NCBI GenBank assembly: GCA_900772835.1
Contig: CAAGSA010000109.1
Span: 1-42,733 of the forward strand
DNA: 42,733 bases
Origin: an uncultured Prevotella sp.
Lineage (GTDB): Bacteria > Bacteroidota > Bacteroidia > Bacteroidales > Bacteroidaceae
Direction: 5' to 3'
The position numbers and the translations under genes are program-made. Below the pieces are notes generated by a model that did no database searches, had not been told where the DNA came from, and was given only the letters and a program-made list of their open reading frames with translations. Each line of letters begins with the position of its first letter. The stretch's first letter is position 1. Positions 15,278 through 25,043 of this stretch are shown in pieces.

Positions 15278-17845
15278 ATGAAGAGATTAGTAATCAACGC
15301 TATATTATTCTTCGCCGTACTGTACAGCTATGCACAGGGACTGACAGTTTCAGCCCCTGGCAATATCTCAGTGGGCGAGAATTTCCGACTGTCGTATGTC
15401 ATCAACACACAGGATGCCGGTGACATCCACATAGGAAATATCCCCGATGCGTTTGAGATAATAACCGGACCGTACCGTTCGTCGCAGTCGAGCTATCAGG
15501 TTGTGAACGGCCATGCGAGCAGTTCCTCGTCGACCACCTTCACCTTCATCCTCTGTGCGATGAAGAACGGTACCTATACTATCCCGGCAGCATCGGTTGT
15601 GGCAAACGGCCGTCGCCATACCTCGCGCCCCATACACATAAAAGTGACGGGCAAGAGTGCGACGACCCACGGAGCACCGCGTATGCACGGCAGTCAGGAC
15701 GACCAACCAGGTATGCGCGCCGCCGGTTCAGAGATAAAAGGCTCAGACCTCTTCATAAAAGTGAGTGCGAGCAAAAGCAAGGTGTACGAGCAGGAGCCAG
15801 TGGTGCTCACTTATAAGGTATACACCCTCGTAGACCTGATTGAGCTGAATGGCAAGATGCCAGACCTCACAGGTTTCCATACACTGGAAGTGCCACTTCC
15901 GCGCCAGAAGTCGTTCTACATAGAAAACCACAACGGGCGTCAGTACCGTTGCGTGACGTGGAGCCAGTATATCATGTATCCACAGATGCACGGCAAGCTG
16001 AAAGTGCCGAGCATCGTGTTCAAGGCATCTGTAAGACAGCAGACCAGGAATATCGACATGATGGAAGCGTTATTCAATGGCGGTTCAGCATACGTGGAAG
16101 TGAAGCGCGACATCACAGCCCCCGGACTCGCATTTGATGTGCTGCCACTGCCGACAAAGCCGGCAAACTATTCAGGCGGTGTGGGAGTATTCAATATCAG
16201 TGCGCAGCTCACCCAGAAAGAGATACGTTCAAACGAACCGTTCACACTGCGTGTAGTAGTGAGTGGTCGCGGAAACATGAAACTGCTGAAGAAGCCAGTG
16301 GTAAACTTCCCGAAGGACTTCGACAAATACGACCCGAAAGTGACCGACAAGACAAAGATAACCGCCAATGGACTGGAGGGCAATATGATATACGACTATA
16401 CCGTGGTGCCGCGTTCGCAGGGCAAGTATACCATCCCGGCAATAGAATTCACGTATTTCGATGTAAACACCCATCAGTACAAGACCGTGAAGACCCAACA
16501 GTTCGACATTACCGTGACGAAGGGCAGCGGCGACACCTCGTCGGTGAGCGAGTATGACGGTGACGTGAAAGACAAAGACATCCGAAAGATAAAAGAAGGA
16601 ACAACGACGCTGCATAATGCCGATACCATGTTCTACGGTTCGGCAGTATACTGGACACTGATGATAATCATTATCACAGTGAGCATTGCCCTGCTGCTGA
16701 TGATGCGCAAGTACATTGCCGTGGGCAAAGATACCGTAGGGCAGAGAACCAGACGCGCCAACCATGTGGCACTGAAGCGACTGCGAGTGGCAAACGACGC
16801 CATGCTGCGCGGCAACAAGACAACCTTCTATGATGAAGTGCTCAAAACCCTGTGGGGCTATGCAGGAGAGAAGTTCAACCTTGCAGGCGACGAGCTGAAC
16901 CGCGGCAGTATAGAAAAGATGCTGACAGAGAACGGCGTGGCAGATGACGTGGCACAGAGATACCTGCAGCTCATCGACACCTGCGAGATGGAACATTATT
17001 CGCCCACATCGTCGGCAGCCAATATGAACACCGTATTTGAGGATGCAATGAATATCATAACAAAGATAGAAAACACGCTGAAGCCGAAGCGCAAGAGAGC
17101 GGCACACGCAATGGTGCTCACGCTGCTGCTGATGCTTGTGGCTGTGCCGACATTTGCCATTACCAAAGAGAATGCCGATACAGAATACAGAAAAGGCAAC
17201 TACCAGCAGGCAATAAAAGACTACAACGAGATACTGAAAGGAGGAGAGAGTGCCGAAATATACTATAATTTAGGCAACGCCTACTACCGCATGGACAACA
17301 TCACCAGTGCGATACTCAGTTATGAGAAAGCGCACAAGCTTGCACCGAGCGACGGCGACATCGCCTTCAACCTGCAGTTGGCGCGTTCGAAGACGATAGA
17401 CAAGATAGTGTCAGAGCCGCAGATGTTCCTCGTGCAGTGGTACAACTCACTGGTGAATCTGCAGAGTGCAGATGCCTGGGCATGGTGCTCGATAGTAAGT
17501 CTTGTACTTGCCTTCGCCCTGTTCGCGATGTATCTGTTCTCGGTGAGAATCGGACTGCGCAAGGCTGGCTTCTTCGGTAGTCTGTTCTTCGTAGTAGTCG
17601 TAGTGCTGGGCAATGTCTGTGCGTGGCAGCAGAAAGAAATGGCAGCAGACAACAGCGGAGCCGTTGTAGTAGTGTCATCGCTTCAGCTGAAGACCACCCC
17701 CGACGAAAAGTCAGAGAACGCCGGAGTGATACACGAAGGGACGAGGGTGGAAATCATCGACGACACGATGACTGACTGGAAGTGCGTACGCCTTGGCGAC
17801 AACAGAGAAGGCTGGTTGCATGCAAGGCAAATAGAAAGGATATAG
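15278..17845 (+). CDS. batD: BatD-BatE fusion protein
   Basis: This 855-residue gene joins two proteins that are separate in classical bat operons. Residues 1-20 are a signal peptide. Residues 21-450 form the beta-rich BatD region, followed by a membrane span (about 455-477) and a basic helical stretch. At 608-628 a second hydrophobic segment (AMVLTLLLMLVAVPTFAI) looks like the former signal peptide of BatE. Two TPR repeats (about 633-705), two membrane spans (733-755, 764-783) and a C-terminal SH3-like domain (795-853) follow. I see no stop or frameshift at the junction. Either cleavage at the internal segment yields two products or the fusion is used whole. It lies 44 bases after batC and 3 bases before the PAP2 gene. 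Confidence 0.9.
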   Translation: MKRLVINAILFFAVLYSYAQGLTVSAPGNISVGENFRLSYVINTQDAGDIHIGNIPDAFEIITGPYRSSQSSYQVVNGHASSSSSTTFTFILCAMKNGTYTIPAASVVANGRRHTSRPIHIKVTGKSATTHGAPRMHGSQDDQPGMRAAGSEIKGSDLFIKVSASKSKVYEQEPVVLTYKVYTLVDLIELNGKMPDLTGFHTLEVPLPRQKSFYIENHNGRQYRCVTWSQYIMYPQMHGKLKVPSIVFKASVRQQTRNIDMMEALFNGGSAYVEVKRDITAPGLAFDVLPLPTKPANYSGGVGVFNISAQLTQKEIRSNEPFTLRVVVSGRGNMKLLKKPVVNFPKDFDKYDPKVTDKTKITANGLEGNMIYDYTVVPRSQGKYTIPAIEFTYFDVNTHQYKTVKTQQFDITVTKGSGDTSSVSEYDGDVKDKDIRKIKEGTTTLHNADTMFYGSAVYWTLMIIIITVSIALLLMMRKYIAVGKDTVGQRTRRANHVALKRLRVANDAMLRGNKTTFYDEVLKTLWGYAGEKFNLAGDELNRGSIEKMLTENGVADDVAQRYLQLIDTCEMEHYSPTSSAANMNTVFEDAMNIITKIENTLKPKRKRAAHAMVLTLLLMLVAVPTFAITKENADTEYRKGNYQQAIKDYNEILKGGESAEIYYNLGNAYYRMDNITSAILSYEKAHKLAPSDGDIAFNLQLARSKTIDKIVSEPQMFLVQWYNSLVNLQSADAWAWCSIVSLVLAFALFAMYLFSVRIGLRKAGFFGSLFFVVVVVLGNVCAWQQKEMAADNSGAVVVVSSLQLKTTPDEKSENAGVIHEGTRVEIIDDTMTDWKCVRLGDNREGWLHARQIERI

Positions 17846-17848
17846 AAG

Positions 17849-18532
17849 ATGTTTGCGAATATAGACATAGCATTGCTTGAGATGTTCAATGGCAGCAACT
17901 CGTCGTTTATGGACGCGCTGATGCTCTTTCTCACATCCGGATACACCTGGATACCACTGTATGTGGCACTGCTGTATCTGCTGATAAACAATAGTGAGGC
18001 GATGAGCCAGATAATGCTTGCCGTGGGCTGTGCGGTATTGTGCGTGGTGCTGGCAGGCGGCGTGTGCGACTATATCGTGAAGCCCCTTGTGGGCAGAGTG
18101 CGCCCACTGAACGATTATCACTTGCTGGACATCATAGTTGGAGTGAGCGGAGTGGGAGCCAAAGACTTCAGCTTCTTCTCCTCGCATGCGGCGAACACCT
18201 TCAGTCTGACAGTGTTCTTCTCGCTGCTCGTGAGAAACTGGAAATTCTTCACAGCCCTGCTGATATGGAGTCTGACAAACTGCTATACACGACTGTATCT
18301 GGGAATGCACTATCCATCGGATATCATCGTAGGACTGGCGTGGGGAGCCCTTGTTGGCATATTCATGTATTACCTGTACGACAGACTGTACTCGCGCCTT
18401 TCGGCAGGAGGAGAATTCATATCGACACAGTATACGTCGAAGGGCTATACGATACAGAGCATAGACATCGTGGTGTGTACACTTGCCGCCATGTATATCT
18501 TCAGTATAATTGCCGCAACCGTAACGGCATAG
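17849..18532 (+). CDS. PAP2-family membrane phosphatase
   Basis: The 227-residue protein has five to six membrane spans and the three PAP2 motifs: KPLVGRVRP near residue 73, FSSHAAN (PSGH-type) near residue 112, and TRLYLGMHYPSDI near residue 148. Enzymes of this type dephosphorylate lipid phosphates such as undecaprenyl diphosphate, phosphatidate or lipid A. The substrate cannot be told from sequence. It follows the BatD-BatE gene by 3 bases and precedes queA by 30. Confidence 0.88.
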   Translation: MFANIDIALLEMFNGSNSSFMDALMLFLTSGYTWIPLYVALLYLLINNSEAMSQIMLAVGCAVLCVVLAGGVCDYIVKPLVGRVRPLNDYHLLDIIVGVSGVGAKDFSFFSSHAANTFSLTVFFSLLVRNWKFFTALLIWSLTNCYTRLYLGMHYPSDIIVGLAWGALVGIFMYYLYDRLYSRLSAGGEFISTQYTSKGYTIQSIDIVVCTLAAMYIFSIIAATVTA

Positions 18533-18562
18533 AAAACAAAAGAAACAGAAAATTACAAAAGA

Positions 18563-19780
18563 ATGGATGTAAAGCATATAAAGATAAACGACTACAATTA
18601 TCCGCTTCCAGACGAGCGCATAGCGAAATTCCCGCTTCAGGAGCGCGACCACAGTAAGTTGCTGGTATACAGAAAAGGAACAGTAGAAGAAGACAAGTTC
18701 TACAACATCTCCAATTATCTGCCTTCAGGTGCACTGATGATATTCAACAACACCAAGGTGATTCAGGCGCGCCTGCACTTCCGCAAGGACACGGGAGCGC
18801 TGATAGAAGTGTTCCTGCTTGAGCCTTATGCGCCAGCCGACTATGAGCAGATGTTCCAGACAACGGGTGAATGCTCATGGCTGTGCCTTGTGGGCAATCT
18901 GAAGAAATGGAAGGGACAGCAGTTGCACCGCACAATAAGCGTGAACGGAGAAGAAGTGTGCTTGAGCGTAGACTACGTGAGCGAGAAACACACGTCGCAT
19001 CTTGTGCGTTTCTCTTGGAACAACAGTAGCGTGAACTTTGCCGACATACTTGACGCCGTAGGAGAGTTGCCCATACCTCCATACCTGAACAGAGAGACGC
19101 AGGAGAGCGACAAGTCGACATACCAGACCGTATACTCAAAGATAAAAGGCAGTGTGGCAGCGCCTACAGCCGGACTCCATTTCACCGACAGAGTACTTGC
19201 CGACGTGGATGCGCATGGCGTAGACCGGGAAGAGATAACGCTGCATGTGGGTGCAGGAACCTTCAAACCCGTGAAGAGCGACGAGATTGGCGGGCACGAT
19301 ATGCACTCGGAATACATCAGCGTGCATCGTCAGACACTGGAGAAACTGATAAAGCACGAGGGAAGAGCCGTTGCAGTGGGCACGACAAGCGTGAGGACAC
19401 TCGAGAGCCTCTATTATCTCGGACTGAAGCTTCACGCCAACCCCGAATCGGGAGAAGAAGAGCTGCACATAAACCAGTGGGAACCGTATGACGAGAATGC
19501 AGAGAAGCTGACAGTGGTCGATTCTATAAAGAGCATCCTCGACTATATGGACGCGCATACTATAAACACGATACATTTCTCGACACAGATAATCATCGTG
19601 CCGGGATATGAATACAAAATAGTGAAGATGCTCGTGACGAATTTCCATCAGCCGCAGAGTACACTGCTTCTGCTGGTGAGTGCCTTCGTACACGGTGACT
19701 GGAAAACAATCTACCGATACGCCCTGGACAACGGTTTCCGTTTCCTGAGTTACGGTGACAGTTCGTTGCTGATACCATAA
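18563..19780 (+). CDS. queA: tRNA preQ1(34) S-adenosylmethionine ribosyltransferase-isomerase
   Basis: QueA transfers and isomerises ribose from S-adenosylmethionine to preQ1-modified tRNA, making epoxyqueuosine. The 405 residues include the PLQERDHSKLLVY start region, GALMIFNNTKVIQARL, AAPTAGLHF and LHVGAGTFKPV, all QueA signatures. It is longer than the E. coli protein (356). It sits in the long same-strand block 47 bases before the DUF2027 gene. The other queuosine genes are not in the window. Confidence 0.94.
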   Translation: MDVKHIKINDYNYPLPDERIAKFPLQERDHSKLLVYRKGTVEEDKFYNISNYLPSGALMIFNNTKVIQARLHFRKDTGALIEVFLLEPYAPADYEQMFQTTGECSWLCLVGNLKKWKGQQLHRTISVNGEEVCLSVDYVSEKHTSHLVRFSWNNSSVNFADILDAVGELPIPPYLNRETQESDKSTYQTVYSKIKGSVAAPTAGLHFTDRVLADVDAHGVDREEITLHVGAGTFKPVKSDEIGGHDMHSEYISVHRQTLEKLIKHEGRAVAVGTTSVRTLESLYYLGLKLHANPESGEEELHINQWEPYDENAEKLTVVDSIKSILDYMDAHTINTIHFSTQIIIVPGYEYKIVKMLVTNFHQPQSTLLLLVSAFVHGDWKTIYRYALDNGFRFLSYGDSSLLIP

Positions 19781-19827
19781 AGAGCAACAGACTGCAAAAT
19801 AATAACTTAACAGAAAAACAAGAAAAA

Positions 19828-20925
19828 ATGAAGATAGGAGATAAAGTAAGGTTCCTGAGTGAGACCGGAGGCGGAGTCATTGCTGGTTTCCAGGGTAGTA
19901 ATATAGCCCTCGTGGAAGACGAGGATGGTTTCCAGATACCTACACAGGTGAGCGATCTCGTGGTGGTGAACGACGACAAGCAGTCGCGTATCGTGCCAGG
20001 ACTGAATATCCCTGCCGACGAACCGAAGAAGCCGGTGATTGAGAGCAGCAATGCCGCACATCAGGCACAGGTGCTCGAAAAGATAAACGGAAATGCAGGA
20101 ATGCACGTGACGGAGCGTGCCGATTCAGACCGCGTGGCACTGTACATAGGTTTTGTGCCGCAAGACCGTCAAAACATAAGCAAGACAAAATTCCAGCTCT
20201 ACGTGATCAACGACTGCAACTATTTCCTGTCGTACACATACAGTCTGTTCGACGGCAAGGAGTGGCGCTTGAAGTCGCACAATGACCTGGAACCTAACAC
20301 AAAGCTGCTGATAGGCGAAGTTTCGATAGAAGAGATAGCCGACTATCAGAACGGTGCATTCCAGATCAATGCCTACAAAGTGGGCAAGCCGTTCAGTCTG
20401 CAGCCTACACTCGACGTGAGACTGAAGGTGGATGCCGTGAAGTTCTACAAGCTCCATTCCTTCTGCGAGAATGATTTCTTCGACGAAGACGCAATGGTGC
20501 TGCCGGTAGTGAGAGACGGCAAGCCTGTGCGCGAGCTTGCCATCGACACCGATGACCTGAAGGCAAAGATGATGGAGAAAAAGAAAATCGAGATTACAGC
20601 CCCAGCGCGCAAGAAAGGCAAGGAAGAGAAGGGCAAGGACGGAGAACCGGTGGTGATAGACCTGCACGCGACAGAGATACTCGAAACGACGGCAGGACTC
20701 TCGCACGCGGATATCCTGAACTACCAGCTCGATACATTCCGCAAGACCATCGAAGAGTTCAAGGCAAAGAAAGGAATGAAGATAATCTTCATCCACGGCA
20801 AGGGAGAAGGAGTGCTGCGCAATGCCATCATCCATGAGCTGAGATACAGGTACAAAAGCTGTACATATCAGGACGCATCGTTCCAGGAATACGGCTACGG
20901 AGCGACACAGGTGACAATCCACTGA
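19828..20925 (+). CDS. DUF2027 protein with C-terminal Smr domain
   Basis: This 365-residue protein starts MKIGDKVRFLSETGGGVIAG and matches DUF2027 up to about residue 250. A basic linker (251-275) follows, and then an Smr domain (about 275-365) with DLH at 278-280 and HGKGEG at 323-328. Smr domains nick or bind nucleic acids, and the E. coli SmrB protein cleaves mRNA between collided ribosomes. The N-terminal part resembles the MutS2 start in keeping a small KOW-like barrel, which is my reading. It has no MutS ATPase. Role is unproven; a ribosome or nucleic-acid surveillance function fits its neighbours queA and rsmA. Confidence 0.88.
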   Translation: MKIGDKVRFLSETGGGVIAGFQGSNIALVEDEDGFQIPTQVSDLVVVNDDKQSRIVPGLNIPADEPKKPVIESSNAAHQAQVLEKINGNAGMHVTERADSDRVALYIGFVPQDRQNISKTKFQLYVINDCNYFLSYTYSLFDGKEWRLKSHNDLEPNTKLLIGEVSIEEIADYQNGAFQINAYKVGKPFSLQPTLDVRLKVDAVKFYKLHSFCENDFFDEDAMVLPVVRDGKPVRELAIDTDDLKAKMMEKKKIEITAPARKKGKEEKGKDGEPVVIDLHATEILETTAGLSHADILNYQLDTFRKTIEEFKAKKGMKIIFIHGKGEGVLRNAIIHELRYRYKSCTYQDASFQEYGYGATQVTIH

Positions 20926-20984
20926 TGATGGGCTGGATAAAATAAAACGACATCTATTCACTAACATATACATAAAGACAGATT

Positions 20985-22925
20985 ATGCAGAACGGATATG
21001 TAAAGGTAGCGGCATCAGTGCCGGGTGTGAAAGTGGCAAACTGCCAGTATAATCTGCAGCAGATAGAGACAGCAGTGGCAATGGCAGAAGGCAAGGGGGT
21101 AGAGATAATCGTGTTCCCGGAACTGTCAGTCACGGGTTATTCGTGTCAGGATCTGTTTCGTCAGCGGCTGTTGCTCGACGAGGCAGAGCTATCGGTAATG
21201 AAGCTGCTCGACTTTACGCGTAACCTCAACATAATATGTATAGTGGGTGTGCCAGTGACAGTAGGCAATATGCTGCTCAACTGTGCTGCCGTGATACAGA
21301 AAGGCACCCTGCTCGGCATCGTGCCGAAGACATATCTGCCCAACTACAACGAGTTCTACGAGAAGCGCTGGTTCGACTCATCGCTCGACATAAAGGCAAC
21401 CGAAATAAGATATGCCGGAAACAAAGTTACAGTTACGCCAGAGTCGGTGGTGTTCCGCACCTACGACGGCGTGAACTTCGGTATAGAACTGTGCGAGGAT
21501 GTGTGGGCACCGGTACCGCCCAGCGATATGCTCGCCTTGGCAGGAGCCGACATCATATTCAACCTCTCTGCAAGCGACGAACTCATAGGCAAGCATAGCT
21601 ATCTGGAGACACTGATAGCACAGCAGAGTGCACGCACCATAAGCGGCTATGTGTACAGTAGCTGCGGATTCGGTGAGAGTACCCAGGATGTGGTATATGG
21701 CGGCAATGCCATGATATTCGAGAACGGGAATATGGTGGCAACGGGAGAGCGGTTCTCGCTCAATGAGCAGACAGTGGTGGCACAGATAGATGTGGAGAAA
21801 CTGCGCAGTGAGCGTCAGGCAAACACCACTTATGCAAATTGTCAGAAAGGCAAGGAAGCAGTGATCGTGGATGCACAGCCCACAGATATCAGGCAGTTTG
21901 AACTTGAACGCCAGATAAATCCCCTGCCGTTCATCCCCGTGGCTACGGATATGAACAACAGCTGTGCTGAGATCTTCTCCATACAGGTAATGGGACTTGC
22001 CAAGCGCCTTGTGCATACACACTGCAAGACCGTGGTGGTGGGAATCAGCGGCGGACTTGACAGTACGCTCGCCTTGCTCGTGTGTGTGAAGACCTTCGAC
22101 AAGCTGAAGCTTCCGCGCAAGGGAATCGTAGGAGTGACAATGCCCGGATTCGGTACCACCGACCGTACACACAACAATGCCGTGACGCTGATGGACAGCT
22201 TGGGCATCACACAGAAAGAGATTAACATCTCAGCATCCGTGCGCCAGCATTTTGCAGACATAGAGCATGATGCAAGCGTGCATGATGTGACATACGAGAA
22301 CTCGCAGGCACGCGAGCGCACACAGATACTTATGGACCTGAGCAACAAGCTCGGCGGAATGGTGATAGGAACAGGCGACCTTTCAGAGCTTGCACTCGGA
22401 TGGGCAACATACAACGGCGACCACATGAGCATGTATGGCGTGAACTGCAGCATACCGAAGACACTTATAAAATTTATGGTGCGCCACGTGGCAGACAACG
22501 AAGTGGACGGACTGGCACGTGCCACACTGCTCGACATCATAGACACGCCGATAAGTCCGGAACTCATACCAGCCGACGAGAACGGAGAGATTTCGCAAAA
22601 GACCGAAGACCTGGTGGGACCGTATGAGCTGCATGATTTCTTCCTCTACAATTTCCTGCGCTTCGGGTTCCGTCCGTCCAAACTCTATATGCTTGCGAAG
22701 AAGGCGTTCGACGGTTCGGACGCGAGAGTTGACACGTATGACGAGGAAACAATAAAGCATTGGCTCAGAGAGTTTCTGCGCAGATTCTTCAACCAGCAGT
22801 TCAAGCGTTCCTGTCTGCCCGACGGACCGAAGGTGGGTAGTGTGAGCCTGAGTCCGCGAGGCGACTGGCGAATGCCAACGGATGCCGACAGCACACTCTG
22901 GCTTCAGGAGGTGGAAAGACTTTGA
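20985..22925 (+). CDS. nadE: Glutamine-dependent NAD+ synthetase
   Basis: NadE amidates nicotinic acid adenine dinucleotide to NAD+. The 646 residues have an N-terminal nitrilase-type glutaminase domain with the catalytic triad E46 (FPELSVTGY), K115 (PKTYLPNYNEFYE) and C170 (GIELCEDVW), and a C-terminal synthetase domain with the PP-loop SGGLDS at 355-360. Ammonia from glutamine is channelled between them. Length agrees with the glutamine-dependent form. It is the eleventh gene of the same-strand block. Confidence 0.96.
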   Translation: MQNGYVKVAASVPGVKVANCQYNLQQIETAVAMAEGKGVEIIVFPELSVTGYSCQDLFRQRLLLDEAELSVMKLLDFTRNLNIICIVGVPVTVGNMLLNCAAVIQKGTLLGIVPKTYLPNYNEFYEKRWFDSSLDIKATEIRYAGNKVTVTPESVVFRTYDGVNFGIELCEDVWAPVPPSDMLALAGADIIFNLSASDELIGKHSYLETLIAQQSARTISGYVYSSCGFGESTQDVVYGGNAMIFENGNMVATGERFSLNEQTVVAQIDVEKLRSERQANTTYANCQKGKEAVIVDAQPTDIRQFELERQINPLPFIPVATDMNNSCAEIFSIQVMGLAKRLVHTHCKTVVVGISGGLDSTLALLVCVKTFDKLKLPRKGIVGVTMPGFGTTDRTHNNAVTLMDSLGITQKEINISASVRQHFADIEHDASVHDVTYENSQARERTQILMDLSNKLGGMVIGTGDLSELALGWATYNGDHMSMYGVNCSIPKTLIKFMVRHVADNEVDGLARATLLDIIDTPISPELIPADENGEISQKTEDLVGPYELHDFFLYNFLRFGFRPSKLYMLAKKAFDGSDARVDTYDEETIKHWLREFLRRFFNQQFKRSCLPDGPKVGSVSLSPRGDWRMPTDADSTLWLQEVERL

Positions 22926-22997
22926 AACCGAATGATGAATGATAAAAAGAAAGAGGCAAAAAACAATATTTGCAGTAAAAAAGCGTTATTGTAACTG

Positions 22998-24482
22998 ATG
23001 AAATATATGAAACAAATATTCCTGATACTCGTTGCCGTAGTGGCAGCGGTATCATGTACCGACGATGACTCATTCACGACATCGCCGAACTATTTGCTTA
23101 CATTCACTTCAGATACAATCCGCATGGACACCGTGTTCTCGCGTGTGCCCACCAGCAGAAGATGGTTCTGGGTATGCAATAAGTCGGGCGACGGCATTCG
23201 CTGCACCAGCGTGAGACTTGCGAACGGCAACCAGTCGGGCTTCCGTGTGAGTGTTGACGGCGTTTATCTCGGCAAGGAGTCTGGCTATCAGACGTCGAAT
23301 CTGGAGATACGCAACAAAGACAGTGCTTTCGTAAATGTGGAACTGACTTCGCCGATGAACCACAAGGTCGGTCCGCAGCTGCTCGAAGACAACCTCGTGT
23401 TCCGTCTTGAGAGCGGCGTGGAGCAGAAGGTGAATCTGAATGCCTACTCGTGGGATGCGGAGATAGTGAAGAATCTCGTGATAAAGGGCGATACGACGAT
23501 TTCGTCGGACAAGCCGATCGTGGTTTACGGCACTATGCGGATAGACAGTCTTGCTTCGGCAACCATTGTGCCCGGCACGACGCTCTATTTCCATTCAGGT
23601 GCCGGACTTGATGTTTACGGCAGGCTCTCGGCGATGGGTACGGCAGAAAAGCCAATAGTGTTCCGTGGCGACCGCACAGACAAGATGTTCGACTATCTGC
23701 CTTACGATATGGTCAGCGGACAGTGGAATGGCATACGTTTCCGCAGTTCGTCGTACGACAATATGATGCTTTTCACCGACACCCACGGCACGTTCAACGG
23801 TATCGTGTGCGACTCTTCGGATGTGAGCCGTTTGAAGCTGAACCTGTACAACAGTACGGTGCATAACTGTCAGGGCTATGCGCTGCGCTCAGTGAACAGT
23901 GTGGTGGACGTGCGTAACAGTCAGTTGACCAATGCCCTGCACGATTGCGTGGCAATTTATGGCGGTGCGGCATTGCTGCTGCATTGTACCATCGGACAGT
24001 TCTATCCTTTCGACTCCAACTACGGTGCGGCATTGCGCTTCACAAACGGAGAAGTAGACGAGAACGGCGGAAAACACGACTATCCGCTGCTGCAGATGGA
24101 CTGCATAAACAGTATCGTGACGGGTTATGCAAACGATGTGGTAATGGGAGAGCAGCGAGACACAACAGTGGCATACACATACCGCTTCTACAATTCTATT
24201 CTGCGCACCGATTCGATAAAGAGCGATGACCTTGTGAAGGATGTGATTTGGGAGTGTGCCGATTCGGTGGAGGTAGACACCGTGTCGGGAGGCGAGAAGA
24301 ACTTCAAGCTTGTGGACAGACAGCGTCAGTATTTCGATTTCCACCTTACCGACAAGTCGAGGGCAATCAATGCAGCAATGACAGAGGAAGGCTACGGATT
24401 GCCAGTAGACCGCGACGGCAAGCAGCGTGACAGCAAGCCCGATATCGGATGCTATGAGTTTGTGGAAGAGCCGAAAGAGTAG
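22998..24482 (+). CDS. Surface lipoprotein with right-handed beta-helix
   Basis: The 494-residue product begins with a lipoprotein signal peptide: hydrophobic LILVAVVAAVS and cysteine at residue 20. The following TDDD is acidic, like the export signal that directs Bacteroidota lipoproteins to the cell surface. The middle (about 175-400) has runs of small and hydrophobic residues with DVRNSQLTN, HDCVAIYGGAALLLHC and similar turns that suggest a parallel beta-helix. The end (PVDRDGKQRDSKPDIGCYEF) is a motif common after such domains. Substrate or partner is not visible. The ATG at 22998 is 72 bases after nadE; a near-match to the -7 box (AATATTTG, 22965-22972) could give an extra promoter. Confidence 0.85.
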   Translation: MKYMKQIFLILVAVVAAVSCTDDDSFTTSPNYLLTFTSDTIRMDTVFSRVPTSRRWFWVCNKSGDGIRCTSVRLANGNQSGFRVSVDGVYLGKESGYQTSNLEIRNKDSAFVNVELTSPMNHKVGPQLLEDNLVFRLESGVEQKVNLNAYSWDAEIVKNLVIKGDTTISSDKPIVVYGTMRIDSLASATIVPGTTLYFHSGAGLDVYGRLSAMGTAEKPIVFRGDRTDKMFDYLPYDMVSGQWNGIRFRSSSYDNMMLFTDTHGTFNGIVCDSSDVSRLKLNLYNSTVHNCQGYALRSVNSVVDVRNSQLTNALHDCVAIYGGAALLLHCTIGQFYPFDSNYGAALRFTNGEVDENGGKHDYPLLQMDCINSIVTGYANDVVMGEQRDTTVAYTYRFYNSILRTDSIKSDDLVKDVIWECADSVEVDTVSGGEKNFKLVDRQRQYFDFHLTDKSRAINAAMTEEGYGLPVDRDGKQRDSKPDIGCYEFVEEPKE

Positions 24483-24521
24483 AATACTGAAAATACAAAT
24501 CACAGAAAACATATATCAATT

Positions 24522-24992
24522 ATGGAAAAGCTGAATATACAGTCAGATATAAAGTTCTGTCGTTTTGACGAACTTTCACAGGAAGACCGTTCGCTTGTGG
24601 AGGCTGCAAAGCAGGCAACAGAGAACTCATATTCTCCGTATTCCCATTTCAGAGTGGGAGCGGCAATACGCCTTGCCGACGGTCAGGTGATAAGAGGAGC
24701 CAACCAGGAGAATGCAGCCTTCTCCGTAACGATATGTGCAGAGCGTTCTGCAATCTTTGCCGCCCAGGCACAGTATCCGGAAAAGGCGATAGAGAGCATA
24801 GCCATCGCTGCGCGGAACGAAGAAGGCTACACGGAAGAGCCTATAGCACCCTGCGGCAGCTGCCGGCAGGCAATGGTGGAGATAGAGCAGCGATATTCAA
24901 AGCCGCTGCACATATTGCTCTACGGCAAGAAGGGTGTATACGTGATGGATTCCATCCGTCAGCTTATGCCGCTCACCTTTGTGGATTTTTAG
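24522..24992 (+). CDS. cdd: Cytidine deaminase
   Basis: Cdd converts cytidine and deoxycytidine to uridine forms in pyrimidine salvage. The 156-residue protein has the zinc motifs C72-A-E74 (TICAERSAIF) and P110-C-G-S-C114, and the NSYSPYSHFRVGAA segment that binds the nucleoside. The glutamate is the proton shuttle. Length suits the small homotetrameric form. It is 39 bases after the lipoprotein gene and 51 before rsmA. Confidence 0.95.
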   Translation: MEKLNIQSDIKFCRFDELSQEDRSLVEAAKQATENSYSPYSHFRVGAAIRLADGQVIRGANQENAAFSVTICAERSAIFAAQAQYPEKAIESIAIAARNEEGYTEEPIAPCGSCRQAMVEIEQRYSKPLHILLYGKKGVYVMDSIRQLMPLTFVDF

Positions 24993-25043
24993 AAAGGCGA
25001 GGAACACCCGTCAATAGAAATAATAAAACAATACGATCAATTA

